Made by a program: the position numbers and the translations under genes. The notes beneath the pieces were generated by a model that had not been told where the DNA came from, made no database searches, and was given only the letters and a program-made list of their open reading frames with translations. Source: Desulfovibrionaceae bacterium (GTDB lineage Bacteria; Desulfobacterota; Desulfovibrionia; Desulfovibrionales; Desulfovibrionaceae). From it: 64,000 nucleotides of DNA. Positions 35,182-43,542 of the stretch are shown here, piece after piece (the stretch's first letter is position 1; each line of letters begins with the position of its first letter). The stretch spans positions 62,001 to 126,000 of the forward strand of contig JAQVCS010000007.1 in assembly GCA_028689675.1 (NCBI GenBank), written 5' to 3'.

Positions 35182-35694
35182 TTACTTTTGTTTGCCCCAT
35201 TGGGCATAACGGCGCAGGGTCAAGTGGCATAGCGCTATGGCAAGGGCATCGCTGGTATCCAGCGCCCATTGCGGATTTTTTACTTGTAAGAGCCGTGCTA
35301 CCATGTAGCGCACCTGTTCTTTTTCTGCGCGCCCTGTACCCACAATAGTTTTTTTTACCAGAGTGGGTTCATAATCGCTGATGCTTATACCCTGTGCAGC
35401 GCAGGCCGCCACAGCCACCCCGCGCGCCTGCCCCAGCTTGAGCGCTGTGGCGGCATTGTGCGCGGTAAAAACCTGCTCTACGGCGGCCTCTTGCGGGTTC
35501 AGGCGGGCAAGCACCGTGCTCAGTTCACGGTAAATGCAGGCCAGCCTTTCGGAAAAAACCGCCCCGCCCGCAGAGCCTGTGCGAATGACACCACATTCCA
35601 CTAAAGAAAGCACGCCCGAAACTTCTTGCACCACGCCCCAGCCCGTATTTTGTGAACCAGGGTCTATACCAATAACTGTAATTGCTGCTGCCAT
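35182..35694 (-). CDS. ruvC: Holliday junction resolvase RuvC
   Basis: 170 residues, normal length. Catalytic acidic residues are visible in VIGIDPGSQNTGWGV (Asp), AVEQVF (Glu) and LDTSDALAIALCH (two Asp). VKKTIVGTGRAEKEQV is the typical central motif. It resolves Holliday junctions with RuvAB. It lies downstream of yebC, the usual neighbour of ruv genes, but a hairpin at 35712-35746 separates them. Confidence 0.96.
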   Translation of the reverse strand: MAAAITVIGIDPGSQNTGWGVVQEVSGVLSLVECGVIRTGSAGGAVFSERLACIYRELSTVLARLNPQEAAVEQVFTAHNAATALKLGQARGVAVAACAAQGISISDYEPTLVKKTIVGTGRAEKEQVRYMVARLLQVKNPQWALDTSDALAIALCHLTLRRYAQWGKQK

Positions 35695-35711
35695 AGCCTG
35701 CCTTTACGCAA

Positions 35712-35746
35712 AACAGGCCAGAAAAGAAGCACTTTTCTGGCCTGTT
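35712..35746 (-). terminator. Perfect 15-bp hairpin between yebC and ruvC
   Basis: AACAGGCCAGAAAAG (35712-35726) pairs with CTTTTCTGGCCTGTT (35732-35746) around five bases; the minus strand continues with TTTGCG. It may terminate or attenuate the rlmE-yebC transcript ahead of ruvC. Confidence 0.6.
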
Positions 35747-35798
35747 GCTCTTATTTACGCTCTGCACAGCCATAGAACAATGCTGTGCACAAAGGCTG

Positions 35799-36536
35799 TT
35801 AGCCTTCCATTAATTCATCGGGGAAGTCAATATTGACATACACATTTTGCACGTCATCATTGTCATCCAGCGCGTCCATAAAGCGCAGCACCTTGGCGGC
35901 GGTTTCGGCATCCACTTCCATCATGGTTTGCGGCACCATGTTCAGCTCTGCCGATTCCATAGGTATGCCTGCTGTTTCCAGCGCATCACGCACCAAAGCA
36001 AAATCGGCCATGGCGGTTTGCACAGTCCAGCTGTCGCCATCGTCAATCACGTCTTCCGCGCCTGCTTCCAGCGCAATTTCCATAAGCTGGTCTTCGCTCA
36101 CCTTGGCATGGTCAAGGCAAATAACGCCCTTGCGGTCAAACATCCATGCCACGCTGCCGCTTTCACCCATATTGCCGCCATGCTTAGAAAAGAGGTGGCG
36201 CACGTCGGCAACGGTGCGGTTTTTATTGTCGGTGGCAGCTTCCACCATAACGGCAACGCCGCCAGAGGCATAGCCTTCATAAAAAATTTCAAAGAAATCG
36301 CCGCCGGCATCTTCGCCCGTGCCTTTGCGTATGGCCGCTTCAATTCTGTCTTTGGGCAGGTTTACAGCCTTGGCTGCCGCAATGGCAGAGCGCAGACGAG
36401 CATTGCCCGAAGGGTCACCGCCACCCTTGGCAGCAAGGATAATTTCCTTGGCAGCCTTGGTGAAAACCTTGCCGCGTTTTTCGTCCTGACGACCCTTACG
36501 ATGCTGAATATTGGCCCATTTGCTATGCCCAGACAT
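35799..36536 (-). CDS. yebC: YebC/PmpR-family protein (TACO1-like)
   Basis: 245 residues. The N-terminus [22 protein letters not shown] is diagnostic. [32 protein letters not shown] and [21 protein letters not shown] complete the family pattern. Members act as DNA-binding regulators or as translation factors relieving polyproline stalls. GGAGG precedes the ATG. rlmE ends 20 bases upstream, so the two are probably cotranscribed. Confidence 0.96.
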   Translation of the reverse strand: MSGHSKWANIQHRKGRQDEKRGKVFTKAAKEIILAAKGGGDPSGNARLRSAIAAAKAVNLPKDRIEAAIRKGTGEDAGGDFFEIFYEGYASGGVAVMVEAATDNKNRTVADVRHLFSKHGGNMGESGSVAWMFDRKGVICLDHAKVSEDQLMEIALEAGAEDVIDDGDSWTVQTAMADFALVRDALETAGIPMESAELNMVPQTMMEVDAETAAKVLRFMDALDDNDDVQNVYVNIDFPDELMEG

Positions 36537-36556
36537 AAATCCTCCAAAAAAATTTA

Positions 36557-37180
36557 TTACGAAACGGTATCTGTATCTTCGGCCAAAGCCTTGCCTTTAA
36601 AGCCCATGCCCACAAAGAAGGTTTCTTTACTTTCCTGACGTGAACTTTTTGGCTTGAAGGACTTGACCGTGCTAAAGAGCTTGCGCATAGGGAGCAGCAA
36701 TTCCTGAATATCTGGCCCCATGAATATTTTTACAATAAACGAGCCCTGCGGCAACAGCCATTGTTCTGCCACGGCAAGCGCTTCAAGGCACAGCTCCAGC
36801 GAGCGTGCCTGATCGGTAAACTTTGTGCCCGTCGTGCGCGGCGCCATGTCACTCATAACAATGTGAAATGGCCCAAGCTCGGCCAGCTTTGCCTCAAAGG
36901 CTGCTGAGCGGTTAAAGACATCTTCCTGCATAAACAGGACATTCTTGGGGAAGACTGTTTCTGTGCTTTGCAGGTCGCACCCCAAAACCAGCCCCGCAGC
37001 GCCGACTTTTTCAGCCGCACCCAAAGACCACGAACCAGGCGCTGCACCTAAATCCAGCACCTTCATGCCTTTACGAAACAGCGCAAATTTCCCATCCAGC
37101 TCTTTGAGTTTGTACACAGAGCGGGCGGGATAATTTTCGCGCTTGGCCTTTAAAAAATAATGATCACGATACTCTTTCAT
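36557..37180 (-). CDS. rlmE: 23S rRNA 2'-O-methyltransferase RlmE (FtsJ)
   Basis: 207 residues. SAM site [15 protein letters not shown], catalytic tetrad Lys in ARSVYKL, Asp in [10 protein letters not shown], Lys in SFIVKIFMG and Glu near the C-terminus fit FtsJ. It methylates U2552 of 23S rRNA late in 50S assembly. It starts the minus-strand group rlmE-yebC(-ruvC). Confidence 0.95.
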   Translation of the reverse strand: MKEYRDHYFLKAKRENYPARSVYKLKELDGKFALFRKGMKVLDLGAAPGSWSLGAAEKVGAAGLVLGCDLQSTETVFPKNVLFMQEDVFNRSAAFEAKLAELGPFHIVMSDMAPRTTGTKFTDQARSLELCLEALAVAEQWLLPQGSFIVKIFMGPDIQELLLPMRKLFSTVKSFKPKSSRQESKETFFVGMGFKGKALAEDTDTVS

Positions 37181-37354
37181 ATAGATACCAACACGCCATA
37201 GTATACAAAACTTTTTTGTTAGCCAAGGCCTTTGTACACTATTTTTTATATCTACCTAGAATAAAATAGAATAATTTTATATACACCATGAAGGACAGGA
37301 AGAATTTTTCTTTTCTCCTTTCGTGACTGGCTGGGGCGAAAACAGAAATAATGC

Positions 37355-37384
37355 TTGACGCCCCTGTCTGCTTTGCCGTATACA
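37355..37384 (+). promoter_or_regulatory. Promoter of tRNA-Ala
   Basis: TTGACG (37355-37360), an 18-base spacer, TATACA (37379-37384). Transcription would start about 6 bases before the tRNA. Confidence 0.65.
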
Positions 37385-37396
37385 TAGCGCCGTTAT

Positions 37397-37472
37397 GGGG
37401 AAGTGGCTCAGCTGGGAGAGCATCGCCTTCGCAAGGCGGGGGTCGAGGGTTCAAATCCCTTCTTCTCCACCA
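37397..37472 (+). tRNA. tRNA-Ala (anticodon CGC)
   Basis: A 76-nt cloverleaf with encoded CCA. Acceptor GGGGAAG/CTTCTCC includes the G3-U70 pair that identifies alanine tRNAs. The anticodon loop TTCGCAA gives CGC. The T arm is GAGGG/CCCTT around TTCAAAT. An integrase relic begins 107 bases downstream, so this tRNA was probably an attachment site. Confidence 0.96.
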
Positions 37473-37579
37473 AACAGAAACCTCATAAAGCCCTATAAAG
37501 CCTCTAAAGCCTTGTAGGGCTTTACTTTTTCCCTTCCTGTTATCTCGCGTGGTCTCATGTAGTCCATAGACATACCAAC

Positions 37580-37898
37580 ATGCCCCTTTCTGATGCCTTT
37601 ATTCGCGCTGTAAAGGCCGCCTCAACTGCAAAGAAATATGCAGACAGTGGCGGGCTTTATTTGCACGTCTCTCCTGCTGGGGGGAAGCTCTGGCGCATGG
37701 CATACCGCTTTAACGGCAAACAAAAAACATTGAGCTTTGGTGCATGGCCAGCCGTGAGCCTGAAAGAAGCCCGTGCCCTACCCCCCCTCTTCACCATTAC
37801 TGGCAATGAGTGGCGGCGGCCTTACACTCATGGAAAGGCGGCGTAAGCTAATGCAGGAATGGGCGGACTATCTGGACGGCTTGCGGGGCGGGGTGTAG
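37580..37898 (+). pseudogene. Tyrosine integrase (P4-like) with internal deletion
   Basis: The first 69 codons are the arm-DNA-binding start of a P4-type integrase: PLSDAFIRAVKAA, KKYADSGGLYLHVSPAGGKLWRMAYRF and KTLSFGAWPAVSLKEARAL. After 37785 the similarity ends. From 37830 another frame carries the family's C-terminal tail, MERRRKLMQEWADYLDGLRGG, ending at 37898. The catalytic domain of about 300 residues is gone, so an internal deletion joined both ends and shifted the frame. Its place beside tRNA-Ala marks a former integrated element. Confidence 0.82.
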
Positions 37899-37930
37899 TC
37901 TCATATTCTCTTATATTGGCTATCAAGGTC

Positions 37931-37959
37931 TTGCAAATGATGATAGCGTGCCTTATTAT
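37931..37959 (+). promoter_or_regulatory. Promoter of the small toxin-antitoxin-like pair
   Basis: TTGCAA (37931-37936), a 17-base spacer and TATTAT (37954-37959), followed by a strong AGGAGG at 37971-37976 before the ATG at 37983. Confidence 0.65.
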
Positions 37960-37982
37960 ACAGAATACACAGGAGGTAGCCT

Positions 37983-38147
37983 ATGGCAATACCTATCTAC
38001 GAAACCCCTATTTTATCGAGGAAGGATGCGGAAAACTTCGTCAACCGCATGAAGACGAAACAAGAAAAAAGACCGCCAGTGGATTACCAGAAGATAATGA
38101 AAAAGGTGGCAGAAAAGGCGGCGCAAAGTGGAAAGAAATACCTATAG
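37983..38147 (+). CDS. Small basic protein, possible antitoxin of a GNAT pair
   Basis: 54 residues, starting M-A-I-P-I-Y-E-T-P-I-L and ending in a basic helix (KIMKKVAEKAAQSGKKYL). AGGAGGT 6 bases upstream and a near-consensus promoter support real expression. It overlaps the start of the GNAT reading frame by 20 bases, the arrangement of toxin-antitoxin operons. I do not recognise a named antitoxin family; similar short proteins in front of GNAT genes are known in gut anaerobes. Its partner is now frameshifted. Confidence 0.65.
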   Translation: MAIPIYETPILSRKDAENFVNRMKTKQEKRPPVDYQKIMKKVAEKAAQSGKKYL

Positions 38148-38656
38148 CCAAGGGCAGCTCACCCTTTCCCCCGTGACGGACTTTTCTACCGTGACGGGGG
38201 CTTCTTTTTTTACAGGTGACGAGGATATAGACGATTTCTTTTGGCATGACGCAGCACAACATTACCGTGACGGCATGGCGGTGACCTATAGCCTCTGCCA
38301 TGAACATGGGCAACGCCCTTTAGCCTTGGTTTCTCTACAAAATGACGCCATTCGCTTGACGCCAGAAGCAAGAACAAGGCTTGGTTACCCCTACCGCTCC
38401 ACTCCTGCCGTGAAAATAGGTAGGCTGGGAGTACAGCAGGACTTACAAGGCGCAAGGCATAGGCACAGCGTTGCTTGATATGGTGCGGCATTTCATGCGG
38501 ACGGAAAATAGAACGGGGTGCAGATTTATCACGCTGGACGCCTACAACAAAGAATCCGTTCTGAAGTTTTACCAAAAGAATGGGTTCGCTATTCTGAAAC
38601 CCCCAAAGCCTGAACAAGAAACCGTTCCCATGTGTGCAGACCTTTGGGAAGACTAA
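38128..38656 (+). pseudogene. GNAT acetyltransferase (toxin-like) broken by a frameshift
   Basis: The frame from GTG 38128 gives SFFTGDEDIDDFFWHDAAQH, VTYSLCHEHGQRPLALVSLQ and VKIGRLGVQQDLQG, the start of a GNAT fold up to the acetyl-CoA loop. Near 38450-38456 the loop Q-G-x-G-I-G-T-A is interrupted because four bases (GCAA) stand where a codon is expected. The following frame continues GIGTALLDMVRHFM, LDAYNKESVLKFYQKNGF to 38656. One base removed would restore a protein of about 175 residues. Such enzymes of TA operons acetylate aminoacyl-tRNA. A sequencing error cannot be excluded. Confidence 0.75.
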
Positions 38657-38680
38657 TTCCAAGCGGGGGTAGCAACAGCC

Positions 38681-38905
38681 ATGAGCATTGGGCAAGAAAT
38701 TATTGCTGGTCTGCATGATGCCGTGGGCTACATAGACGGCACGGCGGAAAAGGAAACCTTCCGCGCTCACAGCGTCCCAGCAGGGCGCATTCCAGACGTC
38801 ATTGACGTAAAGGCATTGCGCCAGCGCATGGGCGTATCACAGCCTGTCTTTGCCTCCATGTTCGGCTTGTCTCTCTATACGCTGCGGAATTGGGAAGCCG
38901 CATAG
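38681..38905 (+). CDS. Truncated HTH antitoxin-like protein (NadS/HigA type)
   Basis: 74 residues. The N-terminal part is followed by an XRE-type helix-turn-helix, DVKALRQRMGVSQPVFASMFGLSLYTLRNWE. Normal family members continue after RNWE with a conserved QGRR-x-P-x-G-P-A tail of about 25 residues. Here the frame stops two residues later and the sequence switches to a phage ERCC4-like remnant. The gene is therefore probably a deletion product and may be inactive. Confidence 0.65.
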   Translation: MSIGQEIIAGLHDAVGYIDGTAEKETFRAHSVPAGRIPDVIDVKALRQRMGVSQPVFASMFGLSLYTLRNWEAA

Positions 38906-38906
38906 T

Positions 38907-39083
38907 GCCTACCAGAGCGTGGCAGCCTTTATGGCGTGCTATCGTGTTCCCTTCCTTTTTGCAGGAAGCCGCGCGGCGGCGGAGTATGTTTGCTGGTCGT
39001 TCCTTCGGCAGTATTTGGAGGGGGCAAGGAAACGCTGGAAGGCTATTGCTAAGGCGCATGGGGAACAGGGGGACGCGGCCTAA
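38907..39083 (+). pseudogene. C-terminal remnant of a phage ERCC4-type nuclease-like protein
   Basis: The frame translates AYQSVAAFMACYRVPFLFAG and then AAEYVCWSFLRQYLEGARKRW, ending KAHGEQGDAA at 39083. This resembles the end of ERCC4-domain proteins of prophages (pattern S-V-x-A-F-x-x-R-Y-x-V-P-F-L-F-A-G, then E-Y-x-x-W-x-x-L). The nuclease core is absent. It is joined directly to the truncated HTH gene, so a deletion removed everything between. Confidence 0.55.
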
Positions 39084-39665
39084 GTAAACGGCACGCCAGC
39101 AGTAATTTTGAAGCCTCCTCTTATCTGCCGTGGGGCATAATCGGCTTATGCCTTCCATTCATCAGAAACAGTCTGAAAAAGAGTTACTATGGGCGCTGTT
39201 TGGGTTTCGTGGTTGTTATGCAATTACATGCGTAAGTCCTTTTTTTATTTATTTTTTTCATAGTTTTTTACCCAAAATACGCTTTAAGCAAAGAAATTCA
39301 ATACTCGACTAATGTATAAAATTTTACTATAGAAACACAGGGCATAAAAAACCATGCTTAAACTCAAAATTTCAAGACTCTTTCTTAGCCGAGTACAATA
39401 TAAATACTATAGCAAAAAAGAAAAAATGGGATATGCCAACGTCTTATTTCAAGTATAAGCCTCCTTGCTTTGTATAAATAAAAAGTGATATATAGTATAC
39501 GCTATATTTTTATAAATAAAAGAATTGTTGCCGCCCCTTTTTGCTGAAAATATCTCTGCTAGGCGCAACGGGGCAATATTTTTATAAAATTAAATAAATT
39601 CAGCATATTAAAATACACTCAGCTATGTATATATAACTGATAGCAATACCATGGGTAGGTGTTCT
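39084..39665 (+). other. AT-rich gene-free stretch before the EAL gene
   Basis: About 580 bases, clearly richer in A and T than the surroundings (several runs of 5-7 T or A between 39240 and 39620). I see no ORF with recognisable content. It may be the right boundary of the degraded element plus the promoter region of the EAL gene. Confidence 0.5.
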
Positions 39666-41729
39666 ATGGCTGTTCATAAAAAAATTCTTGCTATCGGTGA
39701 CCATGAAGAAGATTTCTACCTGCTCAAAAAAGACTTATCACCAGAATATGACATAGTTCGAGCAAAAAACACTCAGCAGGGCTTAGATATTTTTGCAAAG
39801 CACGAAGATGCTCTTGCCGCTATTATGCTTGATTTTGGCACTGCTATGGCAGATGAATATGCTTTTCTCCAAACTATACGGGCAGAGCACAGCACTTTAC
39901 CGCTTCTTGTTCTGGCAAAAAACAAGGATGCCGAGCTCACAGCTCTTACTCTGGGGGCAACAGATTTTATCTGCAAACCATACCAGCCAGCCATTGTGCA
40001 TCAACGTCTGAAAAATTTATTATTGCTTCATGAAAGAGCCGCCCTGCGCAATACAACAGAGCATGATACGCTTACGCATTTATACAATAAAGAAACATTT
40101 TTTGCTAAGGCACGTTCTCTTTTAGATACGCATGCAGAACAACAGTATGCCCTTATTTGTATTGATATTGAGCACTTTAAGCTGGTGAATGATTTATACG
40201 GTGTGGCGCAGGGGGATGCCGTGCTGCGCCATGTGGCAAAAGCACTCAGACAACAGCTCAAAACCTTTCATGGCATAGCCGCACGCCTGCGGTCTGATTT
40301 ATTTGCTTTGTGCCTGCCTTTACGCCCTTCCTTAAAAGAAGACCTTACCCAATTTGCCGCTGCTACACTTAAAGAATATCCCCTTGATATGAAGCTGGTG
40401 CTGAAAATAGGCATTTATCCTATTGAAGATAGCAGCTTGCCTATTGATGTTATGTGTGACCGCGCACAAATGGCCATTAGCCTTATTAAGGGCAAATTTA
40501 ACCAGTCTTGTGCCAGCTATAATGATTCGCTACGGCGTATTCTGCTTGAAGAGCAGGAAATATTGAACTCCATGCATGAATCATTATCGAAAAAGCAAAT
40601 TTCTGTCTATTTTCAGCCCAAGGTCGATTTATATTCCCTAAAAATTATTGGGGCAGAGGCTTTGGCACGCTGGCATCACCCTGTGATGGGCGCTATTTCC
40701 CCTAGTCGTTTTATTCCTATTTTTGAAAAAAACGGCTTCATATCCACTATGGATGAATTCATTTGGGAAGAAACATGCAGGCTTATTCGCTTGTGGCTGG
40801 ATGCCGGGCTGCCAGTTGTGCCTGTTTCAATGAATGTTTCTCGCGTTGATACATATAATCCCAATTTGTGCAACATACTGAATGCGCTTGTAAAAAAATA
40901 TTCTATTCCCTACGAATTACTTAATTTGGAAGTGACGGAAAGCGCTTATGTGGAGCACCCCGAGCAGGTGATTGCCGCAGTCAGCGCCCTGCGTACCTTG
41001 GGTTTTCGTGTGGAAATGGATGATTTTGGTTCTGGCTATTCCTCATTGAATATGCTGAAGGATATTCCTGTTGATGTCTTAAAAATTGACTTGCGTTTTT
41101 TGCGCGGGGCGGAAGAAACAGAACGTGGCTTACGCATTTTGGCCTCTGTTGTGCGCATGGCAAAGTGGATTGCCCTACCTGTGATTGCAGAAGGCGTTGA
41201 AAAGAAAGAAGAAGTGGATTTTTTACGCAGCATAGGCTGTAACAGCGCGCAAGGCTTCTTTTTTGCTCGCCCCATGCCAGAACAAGAATTCAGGCAATAC
41301 CTGCGTAATAAAGCTGCCCCACAAGAACGCTATGAAAGCGTTCTTGATGTGCCCAGAACATTTTTGTGGAGTGACAAAGAAGAATCCTGCTTCATTTTTA
41401 ATATGCTGCCCAGTGCGGCAGCGCTTATTGAATATGATGGCAACCATGTAGAACTTTTGCGTGTAAACAAAACCATGATTGAACAAATACATATTCAAGG
41501 TTTTCCTAGTACAGAATGGTCTAATTTTATTGAAGAATATATACAAAAAGCCTATTGGGGCGCAGTGCATGCCGCATTGCACACTGCGGCAGAAAAAAGA
41601 TGCACTGAAAAAGTGTGCTGCCATTTACAAACCAAGGCAAAAACGATGTGGGTGCGTTTAAATTTTTTCTGTATATCACAAGAAATAAATAAAACGCTCT
41701 TTACTATGACAGTAGAAAACCTTGAGTAA
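39666..41729 (+). CDS. Response regulator - degenerate GGDEF - EAL - PAS-like protein, c-di-GMP phosphodiesterase
   Basis: 687 residues. 1-120: receiver domain (ILAIGDHEED, acceptor Asp in IMLDFG, Lys in FICKPYQP). 130-290: GGDEF fold whose signature is lost: ARLRSDLFAL stands where RxGGDEF is expected, so no cyclase activity. 300-550: EAL domain with intact catalytic motifs, GAEALARWHHP, NLEVTES, DDFGSGYSSL, LKIDLRF and VIAEGVE. 560-687: PAS-like C-terminus. It should hydrolyse c-di-GMP under two-component control; no kinase gene is adjacent. ATG 39666 has TAGGTG upstream; ATG 39651 is possible. The last base of its stop codon is the first base of the ogt ATG. Confidence 0.9.
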   Translation: MAVHKKILAIGDHEEDFYLLKKDLSPEYDIVRAKNTQQGLDIFAKHEDALAAIMLDFGTAMADEYAFLQTIRAEHSTLPLLVLAKNKDAELTALTLGATDFICKPYQPAIVHQRLKNLLLLHERAALRNTTEHDTLTHLYNKETFFAKARSLLDTHAEQQYALICIDIEHFKLVNDLYGVAQGDAVLRHVAKALRQQLKTFHGIAARLRSDLFALCLPLRPSLKEDLTQFAAATLKEYPLDMKLVLKIGIYPIEDSSLPIDVMCDRAQMAISLIKGKFNQSCASYNDSLRRILLEEQEILNSMHESLSKKQISVYFQPKVDLYSLKIIGAEALARWHHPVMGAISPSRFIPIFEKNGFISTMDEFIWEETCRLIRLWLDAGLPVVPVSMNVSRVDTYNPNLCNILNALVKKYSIPYELLNLEVTESAYVEHPEQVIAAVSALRTLGFRVEMDDFGSGYSSLNMLKDIPVDVLKIDLRFLRGAEETERGLRILASVVRMAKWIALPVIAEGVEKKEEVDFLRSIGCNSAQGFFFARPMPEQEFRQYLRNKAAPQERYESVLDVPRTFLWSDKEESCFIFNMLPSAAALIEYDGNHVELLRVNKTMIEQIHIQGFPSTEWSNFIEEYIQKAYWGAVHAALHTAAEKRCTEKVCCHLQTKAKTMWVRLNFFCISQEINKTLFTMTVENLE

Positions 41730-42289
41730 TGTGCCTTATGGCATATGCTCTGCACCTCCCAAGCCCCAAGCTGCCTATGAATACGCAAGAAAGCCTCTGG
41801 ATAAAAACCTCGCTTTTGGGCGGGCTGTTGCTTTGCGCCAATACAGAGGGTTTAACGCATGTGCACTTTATGGCGCAGCCGCCTGCGCTTGCGCCAGCCC
41901 CTGCACCATGGGCACAGCCCTTGCTTCACGAAGCTGCCCGCCAAATACAGGCCTATTGCGCTGGTAGGCTGCGCGTGTTCAGCCTGCCCCTTACCCCTGC
42001 GGGCACAGCCTTTCAACACAAAGTGTGGCAGGCTGTGCTGCACATAGCGTATGGCACAACCTGCTCGTATGCCGCTGTGGCCAAGGCCATTGGTCAGCCG
42101 CAGGCGGCTAGGGCTGTGGGCAGAGCCAATAATGCCAACCCTCTGCCCATACTCATTCCTTGCCACCGCGTTATTGGCGCATCGGGCAAGCTGGTGGGCT
42201 ATGCTGGCGGCCTAGCCATAAAGCAGAGCCTGCTGCTCAGGGAAGGGCTCATACTGCAAGCAGGCCTGTGGGAAGAGGCCGCGAACTGA
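41729..42289 (+). CDS. ogt: Methylated-DNA-[protein]-cysteine S-methyltransferase
   Basis: 186 residues. The active-site motif LIPCHRVIGASGKLVGYAGG with the acceptor Cys is intact, preceded by FQHKVWQAVLHIAYGTTCSYAAVA and RAVGRANNANPLPI. It repairs O6-methylguanine by suicide transfer. The ATG overlaps the stop of the phosphodiesterase gene by one base, so expression is probably coupled. ATGs at 41738 and 41777 are alternative starts; the first 25 residues are not conserved-looking. Confidence 0.9.
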   Translation: MCLMAYALHLPSPKLPMNTQESLWIKTSLLGGLLLCANTEGLTHVHFMAQPPALAPAPAPWAQPLLHEAARQIQAYCAGRLRVFSLPLTPAGTAFQHKVWQAVLHIAYGTTCSYAAVAKAIGQPQAARAVGRANNANPLPILIPCHRVIGASGKLVGYAGGLAIKQSLLLREGLILQAGLWEEAAN

Positions 42290-42310
42290 GCGCGAAAAAC
42301 AGCCCTAGAC

Positions 42311-42350
42311 CAAGCCAAGCCAAGCCAAGCCAAGCCAAGCCAAGCCAAGA
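42311..42350 (+). repeat. Pentanucleotide tandem repeat (CAAGC)
   Basis: Seven exact CAAGC units and one CAAGA, beginning 21 bases after the ogt stop. It is intergenic between convergent ogt and ppaC. Tract length is likely to vary between strains. Confidence 0.9.
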
Positions 42351-42386
42351 AAAATTATGGGCTGTGGCTCTCCTTTGCAATAAGAA

Positions 42387-42414
42387 AAGCCGACCTCATG
42401 GCAGGGGTCGGCTT
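42387..42414 (-). terminator. Terminator of the pyrophosphatase gene
   Basis: AAGCCGACC (42387-42395) pairs with GGTCGGCTT (42406-42414); the minus strand continues TTCTTATTG. Confidence 0.75.
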
Positions 42415-42455
42415 AACAAACCTAAAGAATGGTACTTGCTAACGCAAGGGCGGGC

Positions 42456-43373
42456 TTATTTAAAAGCGGTCTGGAAGGGGGGCACAACCTGCTTTTTGCG
42501 GCTCAGCACGCCATCCAACCACACGGCGTCGCCTTCGGGCTTTTTGCCAAAAGCTTTTTCCACCACGGCAATGTCATCAGAATTGATGAGCATTTCAGAG
42601 CCTTCTTTCATGATATCGGTAAGCAGCAGGAACACGCTGTGACAGCCGCGTTCGGCTTTCACTTTGGCCAGTTCGGCGCGCAGGTCGCCCTTGATGCCGT
42701 CAGCCATAGCAATATCAATCAGTTCAACCTGACCAATGCCCACTTTTTTGCCGTTCATATCAAAATCTTTGTAGTCACGGAAAACGAGGTCTTTTGCAGG
42801 AATGCCGTCGATAGAGGATTTCACCTTCAGCATATCCATGCCCACTTTTTCGTAATCCACACCAGCAATAGCGGCAAGGGCTTTCACAGCGGCCTTGTCA
42901 GCATCGGTGCAGGTGGGGGACTTGAAGAGCACGGTATCAGAAAGAATAGCACACATCAAACCACCAGCAATGGCCTTGGGGATTTCGATGCCGTAGAAGT
43001 CATACATGGCTTTCAGCACGGTGCCTGTGCAGCCCACCGGCCAAATCCAAGCTTCCAGAGGAGAATTGGTGGTCACATCGCCCAGCTTGTGGTGGTCAAC
43101 AATGCCCAGCACATTGGCTTCGGCAAGACCCTTGGGGCCCTGAGCAAGGTCAGAAAAGTCCACCAAGTACACGTCCTTGCCTGCCACATCATCAATGATG
43201 GCAGGGGCGGTCAAACCAAAGGTATCCAGCACAAACTGTGTGTCGGGGGTGGGGGCACCCTGAGCGGCGGCGCTTACAGCCAAGCCACGCTTGGTGTACA
43301 AATCAGCCGCGGCAAGAGCAGAAATGGTGCTGTCAGTATCTGGATTCATGTGACCAAAAACGATTGCGGACAT
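42456..43373 (-). CDS. ppaC: Manganese-dependent inorganic pyrophosphatase (family II)
   Basis: 305 residues. DHH-superfamily motifs: GHMNPDTDS (metal ligands), VDFSD, VDHHKLGD (the DHH), and MCAILSDTVLFKSPT. The C-terminal DHHA2 domain carries the substrate-binding basic residues (LSRKKQ). It hydrolyses pyrophosphate, important in sulfate reducers because sulfate activation to APS releases PPi. ATG 43373 with GGAGG upstream fits the family N-terminus; the frame open to 43451 is not needed. A terminator follows. Confidence 0.94.
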   Translation of the reverse strand: MSAIVFGHMNPDTDSTISALAAADLYTKRGLAVSAAAQGAPTPDTQFVLDTFGLTAPAIIDDVAGKDVYLVDFSDLAQGPKGLAEANVLGIVDHHKLGDVTTNSPLEAWIWPVGCTGTVLKAMYDFYGIEIPKAIAGGLMCAILSDTVLFKSPTCTDADKAAVKALAAIAGVDYEKVGMDMLKVKSSIDGIPAKDLVFRDYKDFDMNGKKVGIGQVELIDIAMADGIKGDLRAELAKVKAERGCHSVFLLLTDIMKEGSEMLINSDDIAVVEKAFGKKPEGDAVWLDGVLSRKKQVVPPFQTAFK

Positions 43374-43542
43374 AACTATTTTCCTCCAAAGATTGGTTAG
43401 GTGCGGATAATGCCTTACGATCAGATCCGCTTGGCTTGTTATCTTTAGCACAAAGTCACATGACTGCCAAGTCCTCTGTCACCATTTAGGAGAAAAAAAC
43501 TAAAAATATCACCTTAATATATTGAATTTATTCGCTTATAAT

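Noticed and set aside
42429-43400. A 323-codon plus-strand frame opposite the pyrophosphatase gene
   Set aside because: The minus strand carries all family II pyrophosphatase motifs; the plus frame is His/Phe-rich antisense of it.
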